Source of the DNA: Cupriavidus pampae
Lineage (GTDB): Bacteria; Pseudomonadota; Gammaproteobacteria; Burkholderiales; Burkholderiaceae
Direction of reading: 5' to 3'
Assembly: GCF_914271485.1 (NCBI RefSeq)
Contig: NZ_CAJZAG010000002.1
Span: 248,001-312,000, forward strand
DNA: 64,000 bases
Position 1 is the first letter of the stretch. Each line of letters begins with the position of its first letter. The translations under genes were made by a program, and so were the position numbers. The notes below the pieces were generated by a model, which was given only the letters and a program-made list of their open reading frames with translations, was not told the DNA's origin and did no database searches. Below are positions 16,900 to 26,788 of this stretch, piece by piece.

Positions 16900-18108
16900 A
16901 TGCGTTCGATGAACGGACCCCCTCGTATTCCCCTTCCTGAAGCCCCATCCACCCGTCTCGCTGTCGCCACCAGGCTCGCCGCACTGCGTCACCTCGTGGA
17001 GACACGCTTTGCCGCGCGTGAAGCGCAGGCGCACGACGATGCCGCGCTGCCGCTCGACAATCTGCGCGAGCTGCACGCGGGCGGCTGGCTTCGGCTGACA
17101 TTGCCGGCGGCGCTCGGCGGTATCGACAGCCGGCTCGGCACCGACGATCCGGGTACCTATCTGCAGGCGATTCGTACCATCGCGCGCGTGTCGCCCGGTA
17201 CCGCGCATTGCCTGCAGGTTCACAACCATGCGTTATGGACGGTGCTGGAGACCGGCACGCCCGCGCAGCACGAACGATTCCTCGCGCCGCAACGGCAGAG
17301 CTTGTCGCTGTTCGCGTTCCTCGGCAGCGAGCCAGGCCTCGCGCCCGGGTCCCCCCGCTATCAGACCACTGCCCTGCCCGACGGCGACGGGTTCCGTGTC
17401 AGCGGCGTCAAGCAGTACGCGACCAACGGCATCGAGCATGGCTACGGACTGGCGTTCGCCTCGCTGCCGGGCAAGGAAGGCCTCGCCAACAATCAGCAGA
17501 TGGTGCTGGTCGAGCCGACGATGGCCGGTGTCACACAGATTGGCGGTTGGTATCGGCCCACTGGCATGCGCGTGGCGGAGAGTCCGCAGGTACGCCTCGA
17601 CGACGTCCGCATTCCCGCCTCCCATGTGCTGGGTGGCCCAGGCGATTATCAACGCGGTCGCTGGCAGGGCCGCTTCCACCTTGGCTTTGCAGCGAACTAT
17701 CTCGGCATGGGCGAAGGCATCGCCAGCTGGGCCACGCAATGGCTGCGCGGCGTTCCCGAGCGCGTGGCGGATCCATTCGTACAGGCGCACGTCGGCGAGG
17801 TACAGGTCGCGCTGCAAGCGGCCGCCGCCTCGCTCGACCATGCGATCGCAAGCTGGCGCACCGGTGACGTACCGCGCGCCGAGCTCACCTCGATGGCGGC
17901 CAAGTCGACCTGCGCACAGGCCGCGATGCTGGCGGCCGAGACGATGGGACGCCTGACGGGCTCCACCGCGCTGTTCGACGATCATCCGCTGGGCCGCTTG
18001 ATTCGCGACCTCCATACCCACGTGCTCCATGTCGGGCACGATCGCACGCATCAGACCATTGGCGCCGCCGCGCTCGGCCAGTCGTTCGATTCGACGCGAC
18101 AGCGATGA
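16900..18108 (+). CDS. Acyl-CoA dehydrogenase-fold flavin monooxygenase, SfnB/DszC-like
   Basis: The protein has the acyl-CoA dehydrogenase architecture: an N-terminal helical domain, a middle barrel with FAFLGSEPGLA and GFRVSGVKQYATNG, and a C-terminal helical bundle ending HDRTHQTIG. Members linked to sulfur metabolism (SfnB, DszC, sulfur-acquisition oxidoreductases) are FMNH2-dependent monooxygenases rather than dehydrogenases. The ATG at 16900 is chosen; an ATG at 16909 is equally possible and neither has a strong ribosome-binding site. Its stop overlaps the next gene as ATGA. The divergent pairing with two DszA-like genes supports a sulfone or sulfonate role. Confidence 0.83.
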   Translation: MRSMNGPPRIPLPEAPSTRLAVATRLAALRHLVETRFAAREAQAHDDAALPLDNLRELHAGGWLRLTLPAALGGIDSRLGTDDPGTYLQAIRTIARVSPGTAHCLQVHNHALWTVLETGTPAQHERFLAPQRQSLSLFAFLGSEPGLAPGSPRYQTTALPDGDGFRVSGVKQYATNGIEHGYGLAFASLPGKEGLANNQQMVLVEPTMAGVTQIGGWYRPTGMRVAESPQVRLDDVRIPASHVLGGPGDYQRGRWQGRFHLGFAANYLGMGEGIASWATQWLRGVPERVADPFVQAHVGEVQVALQAAAASLDHAIASWRTGDVPRAELTSMAAKSTCAQAAMLAAETMGRLTGSTALFDDHPLGRLIRDLHTHVLHVGHDRTHQTIGAAALGQSFDSTRQR

Positions 18109-19676
18109 CCATGCGAACGCTCACGTGCGATGTGCTGGTGATCGGTTACGGCGCGGCCGGTGCCGCCGCCGCGATCGAGGCCGCCGATGCCGGCGCGCGT
18201 GTGCTGCTGGTCGAGAAGATGCCGTGGCCCGGTGGCCTGTCCGTGGTCTCCGCGGGCGGCGCGCGCATGGCGTTCGATGTCGACGCGGCACTGTCCTACC
18301 TGCGCCATACCTGCGCCGACCGTACGCCCGATGATGTGTTGCGTGTGCTCGCGCAAGGGATGCACGACTTCCCCGCGTGGTTGCGCGCGCTGGCCGACGA
18401 CATTGGCGCGGACTTCGTCGTGCGTGAGGCCGCTGGCAACTATCCGTTTCCCGGTTTCGACGCGCTCGGCTATGCCGAGGTGCAGGCCCTGCCTGCGGGC
18501 CTCTCGTTCCGCGACCGGATTCCTGAGCACGTGCGCGCCAACTCGGCACCCGGCACGCGCTTCTTCGGGCTATTGCAGGCGCATGTCGAGCGGCGGGCGA
18601 TCACGGTACGCACCGCGACGCGCGCAACGCGGTTACTGCGAGATGGCGACGGTCCGGTGCAAGGCGCCGAACTGGCAGACGGCCATGGCCCGCTGAGCGT
18701 GCGTGCCACACAAGGCGTGATCCTCGCGTGCGGCGGCTTTGAAGCCGATCTGCGCATGCAGCGCGCATGGTTCGAGCCCGCCGTGGTGCTCAACGGCAGC
18801 TTCCTCGGCAATACCGGCGATGGCATCCGCATGGCACAGGCGCTGGGCGCCGATCTCTGGCACATGTGGCACTTCCACGGCCCGTATGGCTTTCGGCATC
18901 CGGATCCGGCGTTTCCGTTCGGCCTCTATCCGAAGAGCTTTCCGATGTGGACGCCCGGCCATCATGCGGACGATCTGCCGGTGATGCCATGGATACTCGT
19001 CGACCAGCTCGGCCGGCGCTTTGCCAACGAGTACGAGCCCTACCCCGGTGATACCGGCGTGCGGCACTTCTCGCATGTCGATGGCAATCACGGCCGCAAC
19101 ACGCGCTTGCCGGCGTGGATGCTGCTCGATGCCGACGGTTTCAGCATGTACAAGCTTGGCCGCTTTATCGCCCACGTCACGCCTGACGCCCCGGCTGCCG
19201 CGCAGGCGTTCGTCTGGAGCAATGACAACCAGCAGGAGCTGGCGTTGGGCATCTTTCGACGGGCTGACTCATTGCGCGAGCTGGCCGTGCAGACCGACAT
19301 CCCCGAGCACGTGCTTGCAGCAACGCTACACGCATGGAACGACGCCTGCGTGGCGCGCCGCGACGACGCGTTCGGCCGTCCCGCCTCGACCATGCAGCCT
19401 ATCGCGCGTGGGCCGTTCTATCTGGCGCAGGTATGGCCGCTGGTCATCAATACCCAAGGTGGCCCGGTCCACGACGTACACCAACGCGTCCTTGATGTGG
19501 CAGGCCAACCGATCGACGGCCTTTACGCCGCAGGCGAGTTGGGCAGCGCGTTCGGACATCTCTATATGGCCGGCGGCAATCTCGCCGAATGCATCGTCGG
19601 TGGCCGCGTTGCGGCGCGCCATGCGATGTCGCGCCATACCCACGTCACTCTCCTCCCCGATCCGATCACAGCTTGA
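18105..19676 (+). CDS. FAD-dependent oxidoreductase, fumarate reductase/succinate dehydrogenase flavoprotein type
   Basis: This FAD-binding-2 family enzyme opens with DVLVIGYGAAGAAAAIEAAD, the ADP-binding beta-alpha-beta fold, followed by EKMPWPGGLSVVSAGG. The C-terminal signature GLYAAGELGSAFGHLYMAGG is typical of flavocytochrome c, tricarballylate and ketosteroid dehydrogenases. It has 523 residues and no signal peptide, so it is cytoplasmic. ATGA coupling to the SfnB-like gene upstream suggests it acts on the same compound, perhaps by dehydrogenating a desulfurisation product. The substrate is unknown. Confidence 0.83.
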   Translation: MTMRTLTCDVLVIGYGAAGAAAAIEAADAGARVLLVEKMPWPGGLSVVSAGGARMAFDVDAALSYLRHTCADRTPDDVLRVLAQGMHDFPAWLRALADDIGADFVVREAAGNYPFPGFDALGYAEVQALPAGLSFRDRIPEHVRANSAPGTRFFGLLQAHVERRAITVRTATRATRLLRDGDGPVQGAELADGHGPLSVRATQGVILACGGFEADLRMQRAWFEPAVVLNGSFLGNTGDGIRMAQALGADLWHMWHFHGPYGFRHPDPAFPFGLYPKSFPMWTPGHHADDLPVMPWILVDQLGRRFANEYEPYPGDTGVRHFSHVDGNHGRNTRLPAWMLLDADGFSMYKLGRFIAHVTPDAPAAAQAFVWSNDNQQELALGIFRRADSLRELAVQTDIPEHVLAATLHAWNDACVARRDDAFGRPASTMQPIARGPFYLAQVWPLVINTQGGPVHDVHQRVLDVAGQPIDGLYAAGELGSAFGHLYMAGGNLAECIVGGRVAARHAMSRHTHVTLLPDPITA

Positions 19677-19690
19677 TGGAAACACCGACA

Positions 19691-21232
19691 ATGAAGTCTT
19701 TCGTTCTGACCAGCATCGCCGCCGCATCGTTCGCCGCATTGTTCGCCGTGGCGCTCCCCGCCAGCGCCATCGACGGCAAGCCCGCCGTCGACAAACAGAC
19801 CGTCGTAGTGGCGATCACCGCGCTGCCGGCCAACCTCGATCCGCTGATCCCGCCCAGTGTCGAGTCCGCCAAGTACGCGTGGAATGCATTCGACGCGCTC
19901 TACGGTTTCGATCGTCAAGGCAACCTCGAGCCTCGCCTCGCTACCGGTTACGACATCAGCGGCGACGGCCTGGTCTGGACCTTCAAGCTGCGCAAGGGCG
20001 TCAAGTTCCACAATGGCGATGCGTTCACGGCCGATGACGTCAAGTTCTCGATGGACCGCGTGCTGCAGCCCGAGTCCAAGAGCACGCGCCGTCCGTTCTT
20101 CGCGCCGATCATCGAGTCGACGACCGTCAAGGATCCGCAAACCGTCGTATTCCGCCTCAAGAAAAAGGACGGTGCGTTCCTGAACAAGCTGGCCGGCTAT
20201 CTCTATATCGTGCCGCACAAGTACGCGCAGTCGCTGCCCAATGCTGAAGCATTTGCGCAGGCGCCGATCGGCACGGGTCCGTGGAAGATCGTGCGCAATC
20301 AGGTTGGTCGCGAGCTGGTGTTCGAGCGCTTCGATGGCTTCTGGGGCACCAAGCCCGCGGTCTCGCGCCTCGTATACAAGGTGGTACCAGAGGCAAGCAG
20401 CCGCGCCAGCGCGCTGCTGGCGGGTGAAATCGACCTGGCGACCGAAGTCTTGCCGACCGACCTCGAACGCCTGCAGGCCAACAAGGGGCTCGCCGCCGAA
20501 GTCGTCGATGGCGGCAGCCCGCTGCATATCCGCATCTATTCGAATGATCCGGCCTCCCCGCTCGCCAAACGCGACGTGCGGCTGGCGATGAACTACGCGG
20601 TCGACAAGAAGGCGCTGATCACGAGCGTGCTGCGCGGTCAGGCCGCCGAGCTGAACTCGCTGATCCCGTCGAGCTATCCGTACGGTAGCAACCCGACGCT
20701 GAAGCCGTTCGCGTTCGACATCAGCAAGGCCAGGCAACTGCTTGGCGAGGCTGGCTATGCCAAGGGCTTCGACACCATCCTCACCTGCCCGAGCAACCAG
20801 CCGCGCGTCATCTGCGAGACGCTGGCTGCGTACTGGGGTCAGGTTGGCATTCGCACGCAGATCAAGGTCATCGACTCGGTTGCCTACAACCGCCTCAACA
20901 ACACACACCAGAGCGGTCCGCTGGTCGTCATGGGCTTCGGCAATGCGATCTACGATCCGATTCACGTGATCGGCGGTGCCGCGACCAAGGACGGCACATG
21001 GTCCGATTACTCGAACGCCGAGGTCGAGAAGCTGGTGACGCAGGTCGATGGCGAGCCCGAGAAGAGCAAGCGCGATGCGATCTTCCGCCAGATCCTGCAG
21101 GTGACGCGCGACGACGGCCAAGCCGTGCTGCTGGCCGAGCCGAAGGTCATTTACGTCAAGGATCCGCAGCTCGACTGGAAGCCGCAGGTGGCCGGCTGGA
21201 GCCTGAACTTCCGCGAAGCCGCGTGGAAGTAA
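19691..21232 (+). CDS. Peptide/nickel-type ABC substrate-binding protein (SBP family 5, DppA-like)
   Basis: This is a periplasmic cluster-C binding protein. The ATG at 19691 gives a clean Sec signal (MKSFVLTSIAAASFAALFAV, cleaved after PASA), whereas the ATG at 19676 that touches the upstream stop adds only METPT. Family features are DGLVWTFKLRKGVKFHNGD near residue 95 and MNYAVDKKALI later. It heads a complete five-gene importer module. In the desulfurisation context the ligand may be a glutathione-like or peptide-linked sulfur compound; the sequence alone does not prove it. Confidence 0.9.
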   Translation: MKSFVLTSIAAASFAALFAVALPASAIDGKPAVDKQTVVVAITALPANLDPLIPPSVESAKYAWNAFDALYGFDRQGNLEPRLATGYDISGDGLVWTFKLRKGVKFHNGDAFTADDVKFSMDRVLQPESKSTRRPFFAPIIESTTVKDPQTVVFRLKKKDGAFLNKLAGYLYIVPHKYAQSLPNAEAFAQAPIGTGPWKIVRNQVGRELVFERFDGFWGTKPAVSRLVYKVVPEASSRASALLAGEIDLATEVLPTDLERLQANKGLAAEVVDGGSPLHIRIYSNDPASPLAKRDVRLAMNYAVDKKALITSVLRGQAAELNSLIPSSYPYGSNPTLKPFAFDISKARQLLGEAGYAKGFDTILTCPSNQPRVICETLAAYWGQVGIRTQIKVIDSVAYNRLNNTHQSGPLVVMGFGNAIYDPIHVIGGAATKDGTWSDYSNAEVEKLVTQVDGEPEKSKRDAIFRQILQVTRDDGQAVLLAEPKVIYVKDPQLDWKPQVAGWSLNFREAAWK

Positions 21233-21251
21233 TCAGGTCTCGGGTACCGAT

Positions 21252-22169
21252 ATGCTCAACTACCTGCTCCGGCGACTGGCGCAATCGGCGCTGACGGTGC
21301 TGCTCGTCATCGCGCTGATCTTCACGATCGTGCGCGCGATTGGCGATCCGACCCATCTGATGCTGCCGCCCGAAGCCACCGAGGCAGACCGCGTCGTGCT
21401 GCGCCAGCAGATGGGGCTCGATCGCCCACTGCCGGTGCAGTTCGCGAGCTTCCTCGGTGACCTCGCGCACGGCGACTTTGGTACGTCATATCGCTTTGCC
21501 AGGCCCGCGCTCGGCGTGGTGGCGGAGGCCTTGCTGCCTACGCTGATCCTTGCCGTCGCCGCGCTCGCCGTCGCGGTGCTGATTGGGTTGCCATTGGGCA
21601 TCGCGTCGGCGCTGTGGCCGCATGGTGTCGTCGATCAGTTCGCCAAGGTCTTCGGCGTGCTCGGGCAAGCCGCGCCGCCGTTCTTCTTCAGCCTGATCTT
21701 CGTAAAGCTGTTCTCGCTCGAGTTCCGCTGGTTTCCCACGGGCGGCTACGGCACCGTGTCGCATCTGGTGCTGCCGATGTGCGCACTCGGCTGGTATGCG
21801 GCCGCCGGTGTGGCGCGACTGACGCTGTCCAGCATGACCACGGTACTGCATTCGGAGTACATCAAGTTCGCGCGCATCAAGGGCGTACCGGAGACTGTGA
21901 TCGTATTTCGGCATGCGCTACGTAACGCGATTCTGCCGGTGATCACGTTCGTCTCCTTGCAGTTCGGCGTGTTGCTTGGCGGCGCGGTCTCGGTCGAAGT
22001 GGTGTTCGCCTGGCCCGGCGTAGGGCAATTGATCCTCGATTCGATCAACAACCTCGACTACACGATCGTGCAGGCCGCCGTGACGATTGCCGCGGTGGTG
22101 TTCGCGCTCGTCAACCTGACGGTGGATCTGCTGTACGCCGTTATCGACCCCCGCATTCGCTATGCCTGA
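21252..22169 (+). CDS. Peptide/nickel-type ABC permease (DppB-like)
   Basis: This membrane subunit starts with the DppB-type N-terminus MLNYLLRRLAQSALTVLLVI and has the EAA loop near YIKFARIKGVPETVIVFRHA. It is 305 residues long, as is usual. It overlaps the next permease gene by eight bases, so the pair is translationally coupled and should form the heterodimeric channel. Confidence 0.92.
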   Translation: MLNYLLRRLAQSALTVLLVIALIFTIVRAIGDPTHLMLPPEATEADRVVLRQQMGLDRPLPVQFASFLGDLAHGDFGTSYRFARPALGVVAEALLPTLILAVAALAVAVLIGLPLGIASALWPHGVVDQFAKVFGVLGQAAPPFFFSLIFVKLFSLEFRWFPTGGYGTVSHLVLPMCALGWYAAAGVARLTLSSMTTVLHSEYIKFARIKGVPETVIVFRHALRNAILPVITFVSLQFGVLLGGAVSVEVVFAWPGVGQLILDSINNLDYTIVQAAVTIAAVVFALVNLTVDLLYAVIDPRIRYA

Positions 22170-23058
22170 CGTCTTTCCGCTGATCCGCGAGCTGCCGGCC
22201 GAGCCCATTACCGTGCCATCGGCACCGCGCCGCACGCGCCGCATTGCCGCGCGTGCGCAGAAATGGCTCGCCATCATCGCCCTGCTTACTGTGTGCGTAT
22301 GCGCGGTGCTGGCGCCGGTGCTCACGCCCTTCGACCCGGTGGCGATCTCGCTCGCCGATACGTTCCAGCCGCCCTCCGCCACGCACTGGATGGGCACCGA
22401 CCCGCTTGGGCGCGACATCCTGTCCCGCGTCATGGCAGGCGCCAGCGTCTCGCTCTCCGTGGCGCTGATCGTGGTCAGCCTCGCTGGCGTGATCGGCACC
22501 ACGCTCGGTGTGGTGGCCGGCTATCTGGGCGGTGCGGCCGATGCGGTGATCATGCGGCTGACCGATATGCAGCTGGCGTTTCCCGCGGTAATTCTCGCGC
22601 TGGTGCTTGCAGGCGTGATCGGCGTCGATATGACCAACCTGGTGATCGTGCTTACGCTTGCCAACTGGGCCCGTTTCGCGCGCGTGACGCGTGGCGAGGT
22701 GCTGTCGCTTAAAACCCGCGAATTCGTGCTGCTCGCGCGCCTTGCCGGCGCTGGCACCGGCTGGATCCTGCGCCGCCATATCGTGCCCAATCTGTTCGGC
22801 ACGCTGATCGTGCTGGCCACGCTGGATCTTGGCAGCGTGATCGTGCTGGAGGCTACGCTGAGCTTTCTTGGCCTCGGCGTGCAGCCGCCGCTGGCTTCGT
22901 GGGGATCGATGATCGCCGAGGGCCGCAGCCATCTGAGCAACGCATGGTGGATCTGCGTACTGCCCGGCCTCGTGCTGATCATCACGGTGCTGGCCGCTAA
23001 TCAGCTTGGCGACGTCCTGCGGGAGAAGCTCAATCCAGTGATTCCCGAAACATGGTGA
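22162..23058 (+). CDS. Peptide/nickel-type ABC permease (DppC-like)
   Basis: This second membrane subunit of the importer has 298 residues. The DppC hallmarks THWMGTDPLGRDILSRVMAG and a C-terminal ASWGSMIAEGRSHLSNAWW are clear. It begins inside the end of the DppB-like gene and is followed by the two ATPase genes with a strong GAGGAGGA ribosome-binding site between. Confidence 0.92.
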   Translation: MPDVFPLIRELPAEPITVPSAPRRTRRIAARAQKWLAIIALLTVCVCAVLAPVLTPFDPVAISLADTFQPPSATHWMGTDPLGRDILSRVMAGASVSLSVALIVVSLAGVIGTTLGVVAGYLGGAADAVIMRLTDMQLAFPAVILALVLAGVIGVDMTNLVIVLTLANWARFARVTRGEVLSLKTREFVLLARLAGAGTGWILRRHIVPNLFGTLIVLATLDLGSVIVLEATLSFLGLGVQPPLASWGSMIAEGRSHLSNAWWICVLPGLVLIITVLAANQLGDVLREKLNPVIPETW

Positions 23059-23071
23059 GGAGGACTACCCC

Positions 23072-24103
23072 ATGAACGACATCCTCCTTGAAACCCGCAA
23101 CCTCACCACGCAGCTTGTCACGCGCGGTGACACCGTGACCGCGGTCGATCACGTCAACCTCAAGGTCCGGCGCGGCAAGATCCTCGCGCTGGTCGGCGAA
23201 TCGGGCTCCGGCAAGAGCATGACGTGCGCGTCGATGCTGGGTCTGCTGCCGCCGAACGGGCGTATCGTCGAAGGCGAGGTGCTGTTCGATGGTGCCGATC
23301 TTGTCCGTATGCGCCCGCGCCAGTTGCGCGCATTGCGCGGCAAGCGCATCGGCATGGTGCTACAGGATGCGATGACGGCGCTCAATCCGCTGCTGACGAT
23401 TGGCGATCAGATTGCCGAGGTATTCCGCTGGCACCATGGCATTACCGATCGCGCCACCCTGCGCCGTTTGAGCATCGAGGCGCTGGAAGCGGTGCGCATT
23501 CCCGCAGCGGCCGAGCGGCTTGACAGCTATCCGTTTCAGTTCAGCGGTGGCATGCGCCAGCGGGTCTGCATCGCGATCAACCTTGCGTGCGCGCCCGATC
23601 TGCTGATCTGCGACGAACCGACCACCGCGCTCGATGTAACCGTGCAGATGCAGATCCTCGGGCTGCTCAAGTCGCTACAGACCTCGCGTCAGCTGACGAT
23701 CGTCTTCGTGACGCACGATCTGCAACTGGCCTCGCAGTTCTGCGACGACGTGGCCATCATGTACGCGGGACGCATCGTCGAACAGGGACCGATCAACGAG
23801 GTCTTTGCACAGCCTGTGCATCCCTATACCGAGGGCCTGTTGCGCGCGATTCCATCGCTGGAAGATCGCGACACGCCGCTGCGTACGATCCCCGGCACGC
23901 CGCCGCTCGCACGTGCATGGCCCGACGGTTGCCGCTTTGCGGCGCGCTGCGGAGAGGCGGACGAGCGGTGCCACGCCCAATATCCGAACTGGTTCGAATG
24001 GGACGACGGCCAGCGCCGCGTCGCCTGCTGGCACACCGTGCAACGTGTACAGCAATCGATCCGCAGCGAGCCTGTGGTCGTCCAGGACAGGAAGGTGGCA
24101 TGA
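23072..24103 (+). CDS. Oligopeptide-type ABC ATPase (DppD-like)
   Basis: This first ATPase of the importer has Walker [10 protein letters not shown], signature [16 protein letters not shown], Walker [14 protein letters not shown] and the H-switch THDLQLA. The C-terminal oligopeptide-type extension carries cysteines ([20 protein letters not shown], then [12 protein letters not shown]), as in DppD/OppD proteins that bind an iron-sulfur cluster. The gene overlaps the next as ATGA at 24100. Confidence 0.92.
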   Translation: MNDILLETRNLTTQLVTRGDTVTAVDHVNLKVRRGKILALVGESGSGKSMTCASMLGLLPPNGRIVEGEVLFDGADLVRMRPRQLRALRGKRIGMVLQDAMTALNPLLTIGDQIAEVFRWHHGITDRATLRRLSIEALEAVRIPAAAERLDSYPFQFSGGMRQRVCIAINLACAPDLLICDEPTTALDVTVQMQILGLLKSLQTSRQLTIVFVTHDLQLASQFCDDVAIMYAGRIVEQGPINEVFAQPVHPYTEGLLRAIPSLEDRDTPLRTIPGTPPLARAWPDGCRFAARCGEADERCHAQYPNWFEWDDGQRRVACWHTVQRVQQSIRSEPVVVQDRKVA

Positions 24104-25107
24104 GCACGACCCCGGCATTTCTTTCCGCGCAGGATCTGCACAAGACCTACCGTGTACGTAGTGGGCTCTTTGGCGCCAGCCGCACGCTGCACGCGGTCAG
24201 CGGCGTCGGCTTCGATATCCCCGCCGGCAACACGTTTGGCCTCGTCGGCGAATCGGGGTCGGGCAAAAGCACGCTCGCGCGACTGCTGCTCGCGGCCGAG
24301 CCGGCCACGGCCGGAACGCTGCATATCGATGGGCAGCCGCTGTCGCTGCGCAATACACGCGCGCGCAAGGCGTTTCACCGCCTAATACAGCCGGTGCTGC
24401 AAGACCCCTACGCCTCGCTGAACCCAATGATGCGCATCGGCGAGATCGTGGCCGAGCCGATGCGGGTCCATGGACTGCTTCAGGGTAAGGCCCTGCAGGC
24501 ACGCGTGACGTCGTTGCTCGAATCGGTCGGATTGATGCCCGATCTCGCTGTGCGCTATCCCAATCAACTCAGTGGCGGCCAGCGCCAGCGCGTGGCCATC
24601 GCCCGCGCGTTGGGGCTCTCGCCGCGTGCGCTCGTGCTCGACGAGCCGGTCTCCGCGCTCGACGTCTCCATCCAGGCGCAGATTCTCAACCTGCTCAAGG
24701 AGATCCAGCGCGCGCAGGCACTGACCTACGTGCTGATCTCGCATGACCTCGCCGTAGTGGCGTATATGAGCGACCAGATCGGCGTGCTGTATCTGGGCGA
24801 GTTTATGGAGATCGGCCCGCGTGACGCGGTGCTGCGTCATCCGGCGCATCCGTATACCCGCACGCTGATTGCCGCGAGCGAGACGCGCGTGGACGCGGCC
24901 GCCACGGGAGCGCTGGCGGCACCCACCGAGATCCCTTCGCCCGTGGCGTTACCCGCGGGCTGCCGTTATCAGGCGCGTTGTCAGCATGTGACGGCGCGCT
25001 GCCGTGAGGAGAAGCCCGTTCTCCGCGGCCTGGCCGGCACGCATCGCGTGGCCTGCCATTTCGATCTGACGCCGAACACACCCTACCCACACAAGGTGCA
25101 CACATGA
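24100..25107 (+). CDS. Oligopeptide-type ABC ATPase (DppF-like)
   Basis: This second ATPase of the importer has Walker [10 protein letters not shown], signature [17 protein letters not shown], Walker B LVLDEPVSALDV and a cysteine-containing C-terminal extension (GCRYQARCQHVTARCREE). I take the ATG at 24100, which overlaps the previous stop. A much longer open frame starts inside the DppD-like gene but is not homologous there. The stop overlaps the dioxygenase start at 25104, so importer and dioxygenase are co-translated. Confidence 0.92.
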   Translation: MSTTPAFLSAQDLHKTYRVRSGLFGASRTLHAVSGVGFDIPAGNTFGLVGESGSGKSTLARLLLAAEPATAGTLHIDGQPLSLRNTRARKAFHRLIQPVLQDPYASLNPMMRIGEIVAEPMRVHGLLQGKALQARVTSLLESVGLMPDLAVRYPNQLSGGQRQRVAIARALGLSPRALVLDEPVSALDVSIQAQILNLLKEIQRAQALTYVLISHDLAVVAYMSDQIGVLYLGEFMEIGPRDAVLRHPAHPYTRTLIAASETRVDAAATGALAAPTEIPSPVALPAGCRYQARCQHVTARCREEKPVLRGLAGTHRVACHFDLTPNTPYPHKVHT

Positions 25108-26093
25108 CACAGACCCAACTTGCCGAGTTTGAATCGCCCGACGCCGCTCATGAAGGGGCGTTGGCCGCCAGCCAGGCCGGCCTGCGCATTGCGCCGCTGT
25201 CCGCGCACATCGGCGCCGAGATCCACGGCGCCGATCTCACCCAACCGCTGCCCGCCGCTCAGGTGGCCGCGATTCGTCGCGCGCTGCTGCGCTGGAAAGT
25301 GGTGTTCTTTCGCGATCAGGCGCTGACGCACGAGACGCAGGTGGCCTTTGCGCGCCAGTTTGGCGAACTGACGGTTGGGCATCCGGTGTTCGGTCACGTC
25401 GAAGGCCATCCCGAGGTCTACTCGATCGGCAAACATCGCAAAGCCAATCGGTTCCAGGGCCAGACCAACGTGCGGCCATGGACGGGTTGGCATACCGACG
25501 TCACCGCCGCGGTCAATCCGCCCGCGGCGTCGATCCTGCGCGGCGTCACGATTCCGCCGTATGGTGGCGACACGCAGTGGACCAACCTCGTGGCCGCCTA
25601 TCAGGCGTTATCGGCTCCATTGCGCGGGTTCGTGGACGGACTGCGCGGCATTCACCGCTTTACCGCGCCGGCCGGAGCGAATGCCACGCGCGAGTTCGAT
25701 TCGCTGGTCAATCGTGCATCGCTGGTCAGCGAGCATCCGCTGGTGCGCGTGCATCCCGAAACTGGCGAGCGCGCGCTCTATGTGAGCCCGTCGTTCCTGA
25801 AGTCGGTGAAGGATCTGACGCCACGCGAAAGCCAGCAGATTCTCGAATTGCTGTGGGAACACGCCCTTCGACCCGAGTTCACGGTGCGTTTCAAGTGGGA
25901 GCCGGGCAGCGTCGCGTTCTGGGACAACCGCTCCACCGCGCATCTGGCGCCGACTGACATCTTCGATCTCGACTTCGATCGCCAGCTCTATCGCGTGACG
26001 TTGGTGGGCGATGTACCGGTGGGTCCAGACGGGCAGTCTTCGGTGGCGGTGGAAGGTGATCCGGTGCTCGCGGCGCACGGCGCGGCGAGCTGA
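25104..26093 (+). CDS. TauD/TfdA-family Fe(II)/2-oxoglutarate dioxygenase
   Basis: This non-haem iron dioxygenase probably hydroxylates a sulfonate or sulfate ester next to the sulfur-bearing carbon, releasing sulfite or sulfate. The facial triad is visible as WHTD (His130, Asp132) and a distal STAH (His280). The 2-oxoglutarate-binding arginine is likely in LYRVTL (Arg297). It has 329 residues, somewhat longer than TauD because of an N-terminal extension. Coupling to the peptide-type importer suggests that the imported compound is its substrate. AtsK-like alkylsulfatases and 2,4-D dioxygenases share the fold. Confidence 0.88.
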   Translation: MTQTQLAEFESPDAAHEGALAASQAGLRIAPLSAHIGAEIHGADLTQPLPAAQVAAIRRALLRWKVVFFRDQALTHETQVAFARQFGELTVGHPVFGHVEGHPEVYSIGKHRKANRFQGQTNVRPWTGWHTDVTAAVNPPAASILRGVTIPPYGGDTQWTNLVAAYQALSAPLRGFVDGLRGIHRFTAPAGANATREFDSLVNRASLVSEHPLVRVHPETGERALYVSPSFLKSVKDLTPRESQQILELLWEHALRPEFTVRFKWEPGSVAFWDNRSTAHLAPTDIFDLDFDRQLYRVTLVGDVPVGPDGQSSVAVEGDPVLAAHGAAS

Positions 26094-26103
26094 GGAAAGA
26101 CCT

Positions 26104-26125
26104 GACGAGGGCAGCAGCCCTCGTC
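26104..26125. terminator. Perfect hairpin between convergent operons
   Basis: GACGAGGGC (26104-26112) and GCCCTCGTC (26117-26125) pair perfectly around AGCA in the 38-base gap between the dioxygenase and the MetI-like gene. It could act on both strands, though no T-run follows. Confidence 0.5.
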
Positions 26126-26131
26126 CATCGA

Positions 26132-26788
26132 TCAGCGACGGCGGTCGAAATGTCGTGACAGGCGTTCGCCGCTGAACTGCACGAGCGTGACCAGCGCCAC
26201 CAGGATGATGATCACGTTGAACATCACTGCGGTCTCGTAGCGCTCGTAGCCATATCGAATCGCCAGATCGCCGAGCCCGCCCGCGCCGACGGCGCCGGCC
26301 ATTGCCGACGACCCGATCATGGCAATCACCGTGATCGTGGCACCGCCGATCAATGCGGGCAGCGCTTCCGGCAGCAGTACATGCCGCACGATGTGCCAGC
26401 GACGGCATCCCATCGCGCGCGCGGCTTCCACAAGACCGGGGTCGATCTCGCTGAGCGCCACTTGTGACACGCGCGCAAAGAACGGAATCAGATGCGCACT
26501 GAGCGGGACTACGGCCGCCCACGTGCCCATGGTCGTGCCGACGATCATGCGCGTCACCGGCAGCATCGCGACCAGCAGGATGATGAACGGGATCGCGCGG
26601 AACATATTCACAAGCACCGACAGCACGCGATGCAGGCGCGGGCGCGGCGTCAGGCCTCGTGGTGCGGTGACGGTCAGCACGAGCGCGAGCGTCATGCCCG
26701 CGATAAACACCACCGCGCAGGCAGCGGTGGTCATCAGCAGCGTTTCGCCGAAGGCCTTTACGTATTTATCAAAGACTGGCAGCCACAT
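26132..26788 (-). CDS. metI: Methionine-type ABC permease
   Basis: This MetI-like membrane subunit of 218 residues begins [20 protein letters not shown] and has the EAA motif [20 protein letters not shown]. The ATG at 26788 is inside the end of the ATPase gene (20-base overlap); the longer frame upstream is just an overlap of the ATPase tail. It is the last gene of metQ-metN-metI. Confidence 0.9.
   Translation of the reverse strand: MWLPVFDKYVKAFGETLLMTTAACAVVFIAGMTLALVLTVTAPRGLTPRPRLHRVLSVLVNMFRAIPFIILLVAMLPVTRMIVGTTMGTWAAVVPLSAHLIPFFARVSQVALSEIDPGLVEAARAMGCRRWHIVRHVLLPEALPALIGGATITVIAMIGSSAMAGAVGAGGLGDLAIRYGYERYETAVMFNVIIILVALVTLVQFSGERLSRHFDRRR

Noticed and set aside
19562..21121. 519-residue minus-strand open frame opposite the DppA-like gene
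   Set aside because: It is a shadow of a clear binding-protein gene with no plausible start signal or homology.
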